Source: Nemertoderma westbladi
Taxonomy: Eukaryota; Xenacoelomorpha; Nemertodermatida; Nemertodermatidae
Length of the DNA stretch: 64,000 nucleotides
Reading direction: 5' to 3'
NCBI GenBank assembly: GCA_032718475.1
Contig: JAUCBJ010009033.1
Coordinates: 1 to 64,000, forward strand
The position numbers and the translations under genes were made by a program. The notes under the pieces were generated by a model. It saw only the letters and a program-made list of their open reading frames with translations, did not search any database and had not been told where the DNA came from. This document shows, piece after piece, positions 53,541 through 64,000 of this stretch; the first letter of the stretch is position 1, and each line of letters starts with the position of its first letter.

Positions 53541-56500
53541 CGTTAGGGCCTGTTGAACACGAAAGGCGCTTAAGTGAAATAAAACTAAAAATCGGTTACT
53601 ACGTACTACGTGGCTCGCCCCACATGGGACAATGTGAAAATAACATAAATAACAGAAACCAAAGTGTTTCAAATATAATAATTATATAAGAAATAACCAA
53701 TACAAATGTATTAAGTGTGATCCAACTAAATAAAGATAGCAGCAGTGAGAATAACTGAATCGCTAGATATTGTAAAAGCTGTACAATTAAATACACAAAA
53801 GCAACACTCCCTGTACAAAATATTAGCATATCCTACCTTCAATAATGAAACTAAATCTAATAGAGGTTGTGACTTCATCATATGACCAAACGTAAGTAAC
53901 ATAAACTGCACAGTGCACACAAAACTATATAATAACAGAAATAGCCGGGCTTAATTAACGTTGAGAAAATAAAAACCGAAAACTAAAACTAAAACTAACA
54001 TAACGATAATCAAACACAATAAACACCATACAACTTAGTAATGGAATTAAAAAAAATATTGCCAATAATAATTAACAACTTTCGTAAGAAAAACGCAACC
54101 GGTAATATATTAATTAACAGAAAAAGGATTTCGTAAAAACTGCAACCTGCGGGAAATAACTTAAAATAAAAGAAACAGCTGGTAAGATAATTAATATAGT
54201 ATTTTTATCAATAAATAGTGCCGCTACAACTTAGATTGTGAGATAATTTTTGTGAGTTGAACTATTAAACGTAGAAAATGTTACGTAGAAATTTATTTGT
54301 ATGATATTTATTATAAAAAGGTTTAGGAAGTAGTTTTAACATCGGAGGTTTAAAACTTACAATTAAATTAATATTTAATGGGGTTTGTAGAGTAACAATA
54401 TTCTCGGACTTATTAGTTCTGAACACTGAAATTCAAAAAACTGAAATTACGAAATATAATTACGATATAATTTATTAATTTAAATAATTTTGATATAATT
54501 AACGAAATATAATGAATTTTAACGAAATATAATTATATATCATAAAATCATCATATCAGTAATACAACAGGGATAGCGATAAAATAAATAGAGAGAATTA
54601 CATAAATTATAATACTGCAAGGTATTTTCTTGAAATTTCAATGTTCAGCACTTCTGTAACAACAATCACCATATTTCTATCTTTCTAGTAAATAAATGAC
54701 ATTAATTAGTTGCTGTGCAGAACATACCACCAATATTCCTAAAACTAATGAATCTTCAATCTCAAGAAGAAAAGCAAAGCGAAATGAGAATAATTAGCAA
54801 ACAAGGTTAGCTGCTAAAATAGCGATATACGGAGAATCAGCAGCACAATGCAGCATAATTATTATAAGCGGTGACCCGGTAAATAATTAATGTGTTGGAG
54901 AAAATCCCATAACAACAAAAGGAAATAAGTAGAAAAATAAATTTAGCAACTGAAGAGTGGCGTTTCTTTTATGTGCATAGCGACTGTTTGTATTTGTAAA
55001 TGAATCTAAAATCTATACTTTTAGTGCAATTATGCAAATAATAATACGTAGAGCTGCAGTCTGCGCTGACTAAAAATCAGTCAACATAAACAGTTACCTA
55101 TAATAGATATAGAGCGAGAGAGTACAAGAAATCCAATCTCACCTGGGCCGGGGTATGACGCACACACTTTAGGTTTACGACACGTTCAGCACCAATGCAA
55201 TTTTACAAATTAGAAAATTTAACATATCAATTCAACACTCTCGTAAAAAGCTAAACAGTGAGGTAAATTATACTTTACGCGTCAAAGTTATATAAACTGA
55301 TATTATAGTTACAGTCTTTGGAAACTAAACGCTAATTAAATACAAAAAAATTATATTGGAAAAATATTTTGGTATTGAAATTACTTAACGCGTGAAATAA
55401 AATGATGCGTAGACTAACATACATACAGACATACATTACATACATACATAAATGTAAATATTGGAGAGGCTAACAAATCTAGAATCTCAATAAAGGGGTA
55501 GGGAATTGTGACATGTTATTTCCAACCTGTTTGTGTACTTTAAATAATTAATAGTCCGCCACTAACAACTACGTCTAACTAAATTATTTATTTCCTTAAA
55601 TTTTTAAGGTTTCAGTATTTAGAACGGATATTAGGACGTCAGGAGAGCCCAAAGAGCTATTAGTTCTTACAGGAATACTTTCCTAACTAACGACTAACAC
55701 GGGATTACAAATTTATTAGCCAACCTGTGCGGCCTGATCAAATCCCAATACCAAAGCAATATAAAGCAAAACAATGACCGGTAAATACATTACCGATTCA
55801 AAAGTTTCGTATCAAAGTAAATAAAGTAGAACACGAGAGGGGCCGGCCTTCGCGCAGCAAAACTGCAAGCCAATTCGGCGGACAGTTATCCTTACAATAT
55901 GGCTGGTTACTGTATATTTAGTGGCCATGAAATCAGTACATGGATGTCAGTTTTCCGGAAATATCTTTTTTCACGGATATTTCAGTAAAAGTATATCACC
56001 CGAAGTTTCCACGCTACTTTACAAAATCCAAAACACCGAACCACTTCCACACAACTAAGCAGGAATCGCTTGTTTCTATTGTTTACTTATCTACTTGTGT
56101 TTTCAGAATGTGTTTAAACTGGAAAAAAAATTGAAAGAGTTAAAAATGAAAATGTATTAATTTCCGAAATTCCTTTCAATATAAAACATAGTTAATATGT
56201 TAATAATGAAATATTTACTATTAAAAGTAAACTTTATATAATAAATTAATAAAATAGGAAATTTCCGTGAACCAGAAGGTGAGCGGATCGACGCTCACTA
56301 AGGACGATGTTCGCTTTAGTTTCGGACACAGACACTGACAGATTTTCACCCCCAACCGACCCACCCCCACAAAAAACATTTGGATAGGCCTAACAGCCAT
56401 TGTACAATTATAACAGTCCGCTGATGGCTCGCAATTTTGTATGACTCGCCCCACACAAATTGTATAATACATTTAGTCAGATAATTAATAAATTAGTAAT

Positions 56501-57222
56501 TCACGTACATATATTGTAATATTGTACATAGCGACGGAGTGTACGTAGCAACCGAGTGTACGTAGCAACCGAGTGTACGTACATACATAGCAACCAATGA
56601 TTCATCCTCAAACACTGTCGCTAGGCAACCCCGCTCGCGTTGGCGTCCCTTTCGTCCCCTAGCAGGACGTGGACCTGTGAGTTATCGCCAGCTGAATGGT
56701 CGGCGCTGCACCTGACTCTAGGGTTAGCGGCGTGTCCCGCGCTCGATAGGGTGTAATCCCTGGCCAATCCCGGACCTCCAAAAACAGTATCCGGGGTTTT
56801 TCTGTAACAACACGAGTTGCGTCTTAGAAAGATACTCGGGGTCGGGAGTGATACTTAATATATATTAAACCGGCAGTGGGATGGGAACTTACAAACATAA
56901 TTTCTAATATAAATTATCTTTGTAATATTTACAAACTGACTTTGCGAAGATATATATAATGAGAAATAGAAATATGAGATACAAAATACCAATTTGATGA
57001 AACTTATTTAAATTATTCCGAATATGAATTTTAATGAGTAATTTATCATAATTCCGCGTTCGTTTAGAGTAATAATAATTTGAGATTGTTAAATAAATAT
57101 TAACTTTAAAAGAAAAATGAATTTTAATAGAATATAAATTACTTAAAATTACAATTTAATATAATTAAACTGACTACTATAATATAACCAGTGTGATATA
57201 ATGTAATCGACTTTATATCCCA
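53541..57222. other. AT-rich intergenic region with a short CpG-rich island
   Basis: No gene recognised. It contains (TACA)n microsatellite sequence at 55410-55450 and a 19-bp tandem repeat (GTGTACGTAGCAACCGA, three copies) at 56535-56585. A GC/CpG-rich patch at 56590-56780 contains an X-box-like GTCGCTAGGCAAC at 56617-56629 near a CCAAT. The patch may be a promoter, but I see no exon attached to it. Confidence 0.5.
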
Positions 57223-58993
57223 TTAGGTAACCAACCTCCCTTGTCGGTATTTACGGACGCGGTATAGCGCGAACATTACAAGGACTGTAACGATGACAGT
57301 CACTATGATGGTTACAAAGAGAGCCCACAGAGGAATACCGCTACTGTCTTCTTTAAGTTGTCTGTCTGAAATACAAAGATTGTAGAAAAGAGATAAACAC
57401 CAACCGGTGGATGTGTGTTAGGTAGCTTATTATATATTTATATTCCGATACATGACTTCATTTGTGGTACAGCGCCCTAAACCAAGTCCTAAACACCCAA
57501 TGTATACAGAATGCCACGAAAGCAACAGGCTTTACAGGGTAGAATTACTAAATGTCTTCCTAACTGAGTTAAACGACCGCAAACACCAACTATATATCGT
57601 AAGCGATTAGAGGCAATTTTAATATAAAACATTAAGGGAAAGGAGCAGGTTACAGTGGCGGTGTTTTCTAACCAAAACAATAAACGAAAGCTTATTTCGC
57701 TAACTATAAATTCCAGGATGTAAGGGGTGGGGTGGGGGGTATAATATTTACAATTACACACGAAAGATAACGCGGAAATGGAAAAACAGGCGACCAAATA
57801 ATGGTTTCTGTTTCAGATTTACGGCGATATCATAACTATTAGTAAGAAATTAATAGTAATTAATAAATACTTTTACTCGCTTACCTCTGGAAGGACCCAC
57901 GGATTCATGATTAAATCCGGCTAAATAATCGAAAAATTCACATTTTTTACCAAAATGGGGGCCGAGACATCTGCATAAATAAAATAGTGGTGTGAATATG
58001 ATAATAGATTTCACTGGCAAGGTCAACATATATACATACAATATTATACATAGACACCCTCAAGGACAACTTTACCATCTATCAACCCTGGTGTTTCAAT
58101 AGGTGTTATAGTGTAGTATAGAGTAAAAATATTGGAAGAAAAATATTATACAAAATAATAATATTAATATTATAAAATATTATATCTAAAACAAAATTGG
58201 ACTCTGATGGGTGGCTTTGTTGGCGGGTTATAATTTTACTGTTTCGTTTTACTGTTTAACTTTGTGTAAATCTATTTACGATTCTATCTATCTAAGAAAA
58301 GTCCCAGTCAGTTACCGGTAGGCCTACTCAGTACCACGCAAAATATAAAATCAATTGAAGATGACGCTACATTCGAAGGTCGATTTTCTGGTTTATTTTA
58401 ATGATAACAAAACGCACAGGAAAACGAAATATAGTTTCAGTTAGAGTTCGTAGCAAAAAAAACCCAAAATAAATTTTTAAAATTAAAATTTTAAATAAAA
58501 TTAAATTTTAAATTAAATCAAATTAAATTTTTAAATCATTGCCAAAAATCATAAATTTCCACTTCACGAAAATGTAGGCTACTAATGCCCACGGCCTAGA
58601 GAAAGCTCAGTTGCTGTTATTCTATAGGCCTATCGCGGGCGCCGTGGCGGCAGATAGGGTACCGTTATCTTATCACCATACTGCCATATGGACCTAACCC
58701 TAAAAATATACTAACTTGCAAATATAGCGGAAACCATTAGTTGCACATGTGCTTCGTGTTTGATAAGGGCAATGTAACTTAGTATCCTCAGAATTACATG
58801 GTTTGTAGACGGACAAGCTACTTCCCTTATTTGTAGTAGTAGTATTGTAGGAGATGGTGGTTGCGCCTCCCGCTAACGATATTGAGGGAGTGTTGAGGGA
58901 TGGACTAGGGGTCGTTGTTGAGTCGTCGTCAAACAACATCCAGAACTCAATAAAATCCCATAATGATGTCGCTAAATCTGTGGCTTCTCCCAT
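57223..58993 (-). CDS. Type I membrane protein with Ser/Thr stalk and EGF-like module (host gene, 3' exons)
   Basis: Three minus-strand exons join in phase. The first (from 58993 or a few bases inside, to 58716; donor GTTAGT) encodes a Ser/Thr-rich stalk and most of an EGF-like module. Exon 57970-57885 (acceptor TATGCAG, donor GTAAGC) completes it, giving C-X8-C-X7-C-X8-C-X-C-X8-C ending KCLGPHFGKKCE. The last exon (57365-57223; TTTCAG) encodes a transmembrane helix (IPLWALFVTIIVTVIVTVLV) followed by a short basic tail RVRKYRQGRLVT and TAA. The topology is type I with an 11-12-residue cytoplasmic tail. If ATG 58993 is the start the protein is 168 aa but lacks a signal peptide, so an upstream exon is likely. 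The stalk is suited to O-glycosylation. No paralogue was identified by name. Confidence 0.72.
57366..57884 (-). other. Intron before the transmembrane exon
   Basis: A 519-bp intron with GTAAGC donor and TTTCAG acceptor. No coding content is supported. Confidence 0.65.
57971..58715 (-). other. Intron within the EGF-like module
   Basis: A 745-bp phase-2 intron (GTTAGT donor, TATGCAG acceptor). It has AAATTTTAAAATT-type AT-rich stretches near 58470-58530 and AGGCCT palindromes near 58321 and 58624. Nothing else is recognised. Confidence 0.65.
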
Positions 58994-60047
58994 AATTATA
59001 ATAAATAATTATTTATACCTTTACAATGACTATATATCACTTGTTACACCGTTAGGTAGTTGTTAACTCAGTCAGAAGAATGGCAGTTCGGTTTTTCTTT
59101 TAAACAGTCCGTAGGTACGGGCGTACGGCTGATGCCTGATGCACAGACTGACAGAGGTAGGGGTACTGCTGAGCTGACTACGAAGTCTACAGGAGATAGC
59201 CACTGCTACAGTCTGTGTCTGGCAGTGCTGCACTGTATACAGGTATAGGGCCTACACATTAGGCTACAGCATTAAGCCTATACCTGGGCAACATTCCCTT
59301 ATCATATTTTTTTAGTACCGGCAACCGGTACAAGACCATTGTCTGATTGTATGGGTACCGGTACTTCAGTCAGTCAGTACCGGACCGGCAACCGGTACCG
59401 GTACTTAACAATATAACATTGTTTCCAATTCTGACTTGCCTGCTTGCTGACTTGTCATGTCAGCTTGTGCCAGTCATTATTTTAAGCTATATATTTTTAC
59501 TGTTTTATCATATTTTAGCCCCAGCCATTCGTAGACCCTGTTCGTAATATACCGGTACATACCCCTATTGGTTTAATTTTACTCGTGCCAGTTATTCAGT
59601 TTTTATTTCTTGAGCCCTCTCCTATCCCAAGGCATCGGCCTGTCAGCCTGTCGGCAGTAGTAGGTAGGCCTACTTCAGTACTTCATTTTCGCATTATTTC
59701 CATACAGCAGTACAGCCATCTGCAATGTACTGTCCAGCTGTCAGACTGTACTTACGTACCGGACCGGTACCAGGTACAGTCAACAGTAACTGCAGTCTGG
59801 CAGTAATTATATATCGTGTTATACTTTATACTTTGTACTTTTATACTGCCACTTTAATTTGTTAAAAGCGCGTAGGTACCGGTCAGCCGGTAATAAACTT
59901 GTAATTAGCTTCGAATAAGTGTATTATACAGTTATATATACAGATATAAGTTACAACAAACAGACAAACAGGGCCAGCTAACCCTAACCAAAATAATAAA
60001 CCAAACCATCTTTCAGTCTTTACAAGAATAAATGCATGAAATGGTTA
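58994..60047. other. Intergenic region dense in ACCGGT palindromes
   Basis: No gene supported. Between 59320 and 59890 the hexamer ACCGGT occurs about nine times, often as overlapping TACCGGTACCGGTAC. It may carry the missing first exon of the neighbouring membrane-protein gene, but I could not identify one. Confidence 0.5.
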
Positions 60048-60056
60048 TGATAGGCA

Positions 60057-60432
60057 GTAGGGAACATACCCTTAAATAAGCTCCAAAAGTGGGTTCTTAT
60101 TTAAGGGAAATGGCTCTTATTTAGGGGTTTTTAGGCCTTTTTTGGATATTTTTTCGATATAATATGCAATAATTTGTTTCAGGAAAAAATACCGCATAAT
60201 TTTATTTCACAATGTAAAAGTTGGGTCTTTCTTGAACATAAAGCAAAAAACCAGAAAACATTTCACCGTCTGGTTTTTTTTCTACAAGCGTTTTAAAATT
60301 GCATCCAAAATACGACTAGTTCCTAAATAAGGGGGATTTTTTAAATTTACCTTATTTAAGATATCGAAATTGTACACATAAATACTAAAAGTCCCTAAAT
60401 AAGAACTTTTTGACCTGGGTTTCTTATTTAGG
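60057..60432 (+). repeat. Left TIR of MULE-like element
   Basis: It pairs with 63044-63417. It contains several copies of CTTATTTAAGG/CCTTAAATAAG-like sequence in both orientations, so each TIR can also fold on itself. Confidence 0.88.
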
Positions 60433-61359
60433 AATACAATTGTATTCCAAAATCTGCACATTACTTAAATAAAATAAATATTCCTTACAATATGTGTTAC
60501 ACTTCTTTCATAATTCTTTGATTTATGTCAGTCTGTATATTGCTAATTGTTGAGTTAAGGATAAGGACAATGGTTGCACTGCACTCTATAAATCCTCTAT
60601 AGAATATCGTATCATAATGAAGTTGCTAACACTGGCATTCTTACCTCACACGGTAGCATAGAATAGCCCATTGATATTCAAAAGAATAGCCCATCGCCCA
60701 TCTGAGCGCACATACATTGTCACGTATTTCGATGAAACATGACTCAAGTAACTGGACATCGCCGCACAAACTAACTTGTGTCCTGCATTTCCTCTTCTGC
60801 TCCGCGTTACGCCCCACTCAGATGGATTCGGATTGTCCACACTGTTGTACTTGAAAGGTGTGAAAAAAGTGAAAAACCAATGTTAATGTCATGTCAATCT
60901 AGGCTCAAAGATGGTTCGGTTGGGCAGCTGATAGACATTATGAAGGTTAAAGATGTTGACTGGATGACGTTTTGGCTCAACTGGCTCAGGCAGGAGTGGG
61001 ACACGTTCGTGGGACCTTTGCGCAGCATGAAGTGAGCAAAGCCTTAGCTAGCCCTAGCTATGATAGGGGCCACACCCCATTAACATGTTGTCTTTCGTTA
61101 GTCAGAGGTCGTTCAACACAATACTCGTCAGCTCGTCTCCTTAATTTGCCTCATTGCGTTCGTTTGTTTTTAACCAAACTTCAGATTATTTCTAATCTTT
61201 TGACAGACTACATACATACTAAGTTTCGTTTAATTTCATCAAGGAATGACCGAGTTATTAGTGATAAAAAATTTACAACGACGACAGACAATAGCACCCA
61301 TATGCTAAGGCTTCGCTCACTTGAAAGTGGCTCTCCCCCACATTCAATCCGGTTCGACG

Positions 61360-62565
61360 CAGTTTGTTGCTCGTTGTTGCTCATTGCTGCTCGTTGTGCT
61401 TTATTATTTCTCATTGTTGGTCATTGTTGCTTATTGGTGCTCATTGTTGCTCGTTAGTTGTACTTTATTATTGCTCGTTGTACTCTATTATTGCTCGTTG
61501 TTGCTCATTATTGCTCATTGTTACTCATTGTTGCTCGTTGTTGTACTTTATTATTGCTCGTTCAATCGTTGTTCCTCATTGTTGCTCGTTGTTTCTCGTT
61601 GTTGTACTTTATTATTTAAGATTGTTGCTCAATATTACTCGTTGTTGCTCGTTCAGTCGTTGTTGCTCATTGTCAGATTGTTGCTCATTGTTGTACTTTA
61701 TTATTGCTCTTTTGTTGCTCAATATATCTCGTTGTTGCTCAATATAACTCGTTGTTGCTCGTTCAGTCGTTGTTTGTTGCTCATTATTGCTCGTTGTTTC
61801 TCGTTGTTGCTCATTGTTGCTCGTTGTTGTTCTTTATTATTGCTCATTGTTGCTCAGTGTTTCTAATTGTTGCTCGTTGTTGCTCAATGTTACTCGTTGT
61901 TACTCATTGTCATTGTTGCTCATTGTCACTCGTTGTTCCTCATGTCCTAATTATTGGTCGTTGTTTCTTGTTGTTGTACTTTATTATTGCTCGTTCAGTC
62001 GTTTTTCCTCATTGTTGCTCGCTGTTTCTCGTTGTTGCTCATTGTTGCTCATTATTACTCGTTGTTGCTCATTGTTGCTCGTTGTTTACTTTATTATTGC
62101 TCGTCCAGTCGTTGTTCCTCATTGTTGCTCGCTGTTTCTCGTTGTTGCTCATTGTTGCTCGTTGTTGTACTTTATTATTGCTCATTGTTGCTCGGTGTTT
62201 CTCAATGTTACTCGTTGTTGCTCGTTCAGTCGTTGTTCCTCATTATTGCTCATTGTTGTTCGTTGTTTCTCGCTGTTGCTCATTGTTGCTTGTTGTTGTA
62301 CTTTATTATTGCTCATTTTTGCTCGTTGTTTCTCATTGTTGCTCAATGTTACTCGTAGTAGTCGTAGTTGCTCATTGTTACTCGTTGTAGCTCATTGTTG
62401 CTCGTTCAGTGGTTGTTCCTCATTATTGCTCGTTGTTGTACTTTATTATTGCTCAATGTTACTCGTTGTTGCTAATTGTTGCTCGTTGTTGCTCGTTGTT
62501 TTGTTACTCATTGTTCATTTGTTGCTCGTGGTTGCTTATTGTTGGTCATTGTTGCTCGTTGTGCA
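61360..62565. repeat. Minisatellite, 10-bp unit (GTTGCTCATT)n, inside the MULE-like element
   Basis: About 1.2 kb of TTGTTGCTC(A/G)-type units with recurring longer blocks such as GTACTTTATTATTGCTC and GTTCAGTCGTTGTTCCTC. The 10-bp period without plus-strand stops gives overlapping open frames of 130-285 codons rich in Leu, Cys, Val and Ser. These are not genes. Confidence 0.93.
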
Positions 62566-62569
62566 TTTT

Positions 62570-63043
62570 TGCACCTATCCAATTAAGCTCAGAAGCACCC
62601 TTATCTCTGCATCTTGCAATGTCCTGTCAAGGTTAGGCAGGTAGGAGGTCATAACTGTCATAAGCAGATAAGGGCAGAATGAGGACGGGGCTGGGAGACG
62701 AGGTTATAAGAGACATTATATAAGGATATTTAATTTAATTTATTTGATTTATTTAATTTAATATATGAGAAATGAGGCCAGTATTGGTTGACAGAAGGAG
62801 ATACGCAAAGCGTATCCCATTGCGCCTCATAATAGCCTCTTGTCAACAAGTCAACCCCATCGACTAGCGGCACTGGCTGTTTCAGCTGACGGGGCTCTGT
62901 CAAAAACGCGTCCCTGATGCAGTAAGGGCCCTCTTTTGAGGAGCAATATTATTATTGTCGCGGAACTGCTTCTATTCTCTGTGAGAAATGAGAAATATTT
63001 AATTTATTTAAGGAGTATGCAGATTTCGGAATGAAATTGTATA
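62570..63043. other. Unique interior segment of the MULE-like element
   Basis: Non-repetitive, GC-richer sequence. It contains GATACGC-AAA-GCGTATC, a 7-bp hairpin at about 62803-62819. No protein is recognised. It may be captured genomic DNA. Confidence 0.5.
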
Positions 63044-63417
63044 CCTAAATAAGAAACCCATGTCAAAAAGTTCTTATTTAAGGACTTTTAGTATTTGTGT
63101 ACAATTTCGATGTCTTAAATAAGGCAAATTTAAAAAATCCCTCTTATTTAGGAACTGGTCGTATTTTTGATGCAATTTTAAAACGCTTGTAGAAAAAAAA
63201 CCGGACGGTGAAATGTTTTCTGTTTTTTTGCATTATGTTCAAGAAAGAACCAACTTTTATATTGTGAAATAAAATTATGTGGTATTTTTTACTGAAACAA
63301 GTTCTTGCATATTATGTCGAAAAAATATCCAAAAAAGGCCGAAAAACCCCTAAATAAGAGCCATTTTCCTTAAATAAGAACCCACTTTTGGAGCTTATTT
63401 AAGGGTATGTTCCCTAC
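63044..63417 (-). repeat. Right TIR of MULE-like element
   Basis: Inverted copy of 60057-60432. Confidence 0.88.
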
Positions 63418-63489
63418 TGATAGGCAGATAGCTGGATAGGCCTGCTATGAGTATGACAGTATGACATGACAGTGTACCGGTAAGCGGTA

Positions 63490-63713
63490 ACTGTCTGAAT
63501 AAAGGCAGAAAGGTGGTTTACAACAGTACATGTAAATTACAACAATTATCGTGCCGTTCAGTAGCTGTACAAAATACTTTCTGTAATCGTGTTGTGAAGC
63601 CATGGAATTATATTCCCTTAGATACAATAACATCACCTACTTTAGAACAATTTAAGTCTGGTATATCTGCAATGAATTTTAATAGTTTTCTTAAATTTGA
63701 TCGTTTTATGTAA
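63490..63713 (+). pseudogene. C-terminal end of a CR1/L2-like LINE ORF
   Basis: The last roughly 66 codons have the pattern seen at the C-terminus of many CR1/L2-type polyproteins (FCNRVVKPWNYIPLD, SPTLEQFKSGI). They end in a stop followed by about 290 bp of AT-rich sequence that would be its 3' UTR and TAATA-type tail at the window's end. It is cut on the left near the MULE-like element, so only the tail remains. Confidence 0.65.
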
Positions 63714-64000
63714 CTACACTTTTAAATGGTATTTTATGTTTAACTAAAGTTTTATTTAATTCTGCTCAAGATGCGTTCAGATCTTATTTTATTCTGTTAT
63801 TTTATGTACTAAATATTATTTACATACAGTACTTACTTACTTTACTTTCGTGCCATAGCATAAGTCGCTCAGCTGTATTACTGTTTATTTTAATGTGTTA
63901 CCTGTTTGTGTTATATTTTAATGTGTACTTTCGCTGCTATGACCGTGATGTCTCCGGACTCCGAATAATATAATATAATATATAATACAAGCAGACAAGT
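63714..64000 (+). other. Probable LINE 3' UTR
   Basis: AT-rich, ending in (TAATA)n-like sequence. No gene is recognised; assignment as the 3' UTR rests on position after the LINE ORF end. Confidence 0.45.

Larger units (their letters stand above)
60057..63417. mobile_element. MULE-like DNA transposon with about 375-bp terminal inverted repeats
   Basis: Ends are GTAGGGAACATACCC (60057) and its exact complement (ending 63417). The inverted repeats run about 60057-60432 and 63044-63417 with few mismatches. Both sides are flanked by TGATAGGCA (60048-60056 and 63418-63426), a 9-bp target-site duplication. Long TIRs starting with G and a 9-bp duplication are characteristic of Mutator-like elements. 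No transposase is recognisable. The interior holds short unidentified open frames (60646-61035), a 1.2-kb minisatellite and a 0.45-kb unique stretch, so it is non-autonomous. The high TIR similarity suggests fairly recent activity. Confidence 0.82.

Noticed and set aside
60646-61035. Small open frames on both strands in the MULE-like interior as transposase
   Set aside because: No MULE catalytic pattern or zinc finger is visible, and they are short; left as unidentified.
61321-62644. Several plus-strand open frames rich in Leu/Cys/Val/Ser
   Set aside because: They arise from the 10-bp GTTGCTCATT minisatellite; reading frames switch with each indel.

Overview
This is a 64 kb piece of an AT-rich animal genome, not a microbial one. 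It has host exons with canonical splice sites, a spliced Helitron, BEL/Pao and non-LTR retrotransposons, long minisatellites and a long-TIR DNA transposon. The transposon mix, a 2A-bearing CR1-like LINE, and a strong excess of the palindromes ACCGGT and AGGCCT suggest a marine invertebrate. I cannot name the species.

Layout. 1-860: minus-strand BEL/Pao LTR cut by the window edge. 1599-5658: broken, intron-containing Helitron Rep gene. 5721-8224: minus-strand RTE-type LINE with an internal duplication. 8255-8800: about 143-bp tandem repeat. 9704-27375: complete, apparently young BEL/Pao element of 17.7 kb with 1.23-kb LTRs and a 5-bp target-site duplication. It carries one intact 2,715-aa Gag-Pol frame and, between pol and the 3' LTR, about 4.8 kb holding a 125-aa ORF (A), a hairpin-rich spacer and a 591-aa CCHC-type ORF (B). 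27540-27990: RTE fragment. 28980-32078: 5' part of a related, decayed BEL/Pao copy. 32079-37074: minus-strand BEL/Pao of another family that has lost the RT core. 37080-42310: CR1-like LINE with a 2A motif, PHD finger, APE endonuclease and RT, with a 57/63-bp minisatellite in its 3' UTR. 42389-44740: minus-strand host gene for a secreted or type I membrane cysteine-rich protein (3 exons, continuing left). 46270-49385: 12-bp minisatellite. 49386-50222: foldback-like element. 50229-53540: near full-length, broken RTE element. 57223-58993: minus-strand host gene encoding a Ser/Thr stalk, EGF-like module and transmembrane anchor. 60057-63417: MULE-like transposon with about 375-bp TIRs and 9-bp TSDs. 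63490-63713: end of another LINE ORF.

Most interesting region. The 17.7-kb BEL/Pao element looks like a retroelement with added genes. Its accessory proteins resemble no envelope. Both accessory start codons lie just after splice-acceptor-like sequences. The gag-protease part of the ORF holds eight AGGTRAG splice-donor consensus sites in 1.5 kb, seven in the same codon phase, and I saw none elsewhere in the ORF. Together these suggest a multi-donor splicing programme that expresses the accessory ORFs. This is inference and needs RNA evidence.

Host content is small. The two host genes lie on the same strand and both encode extracellular Cys-rich modules. One has a clear signal-peptide exon and a candidate promoter with an RFX X-box about 320 bp upstream. 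The other has a clear terminal transmembrane exon.
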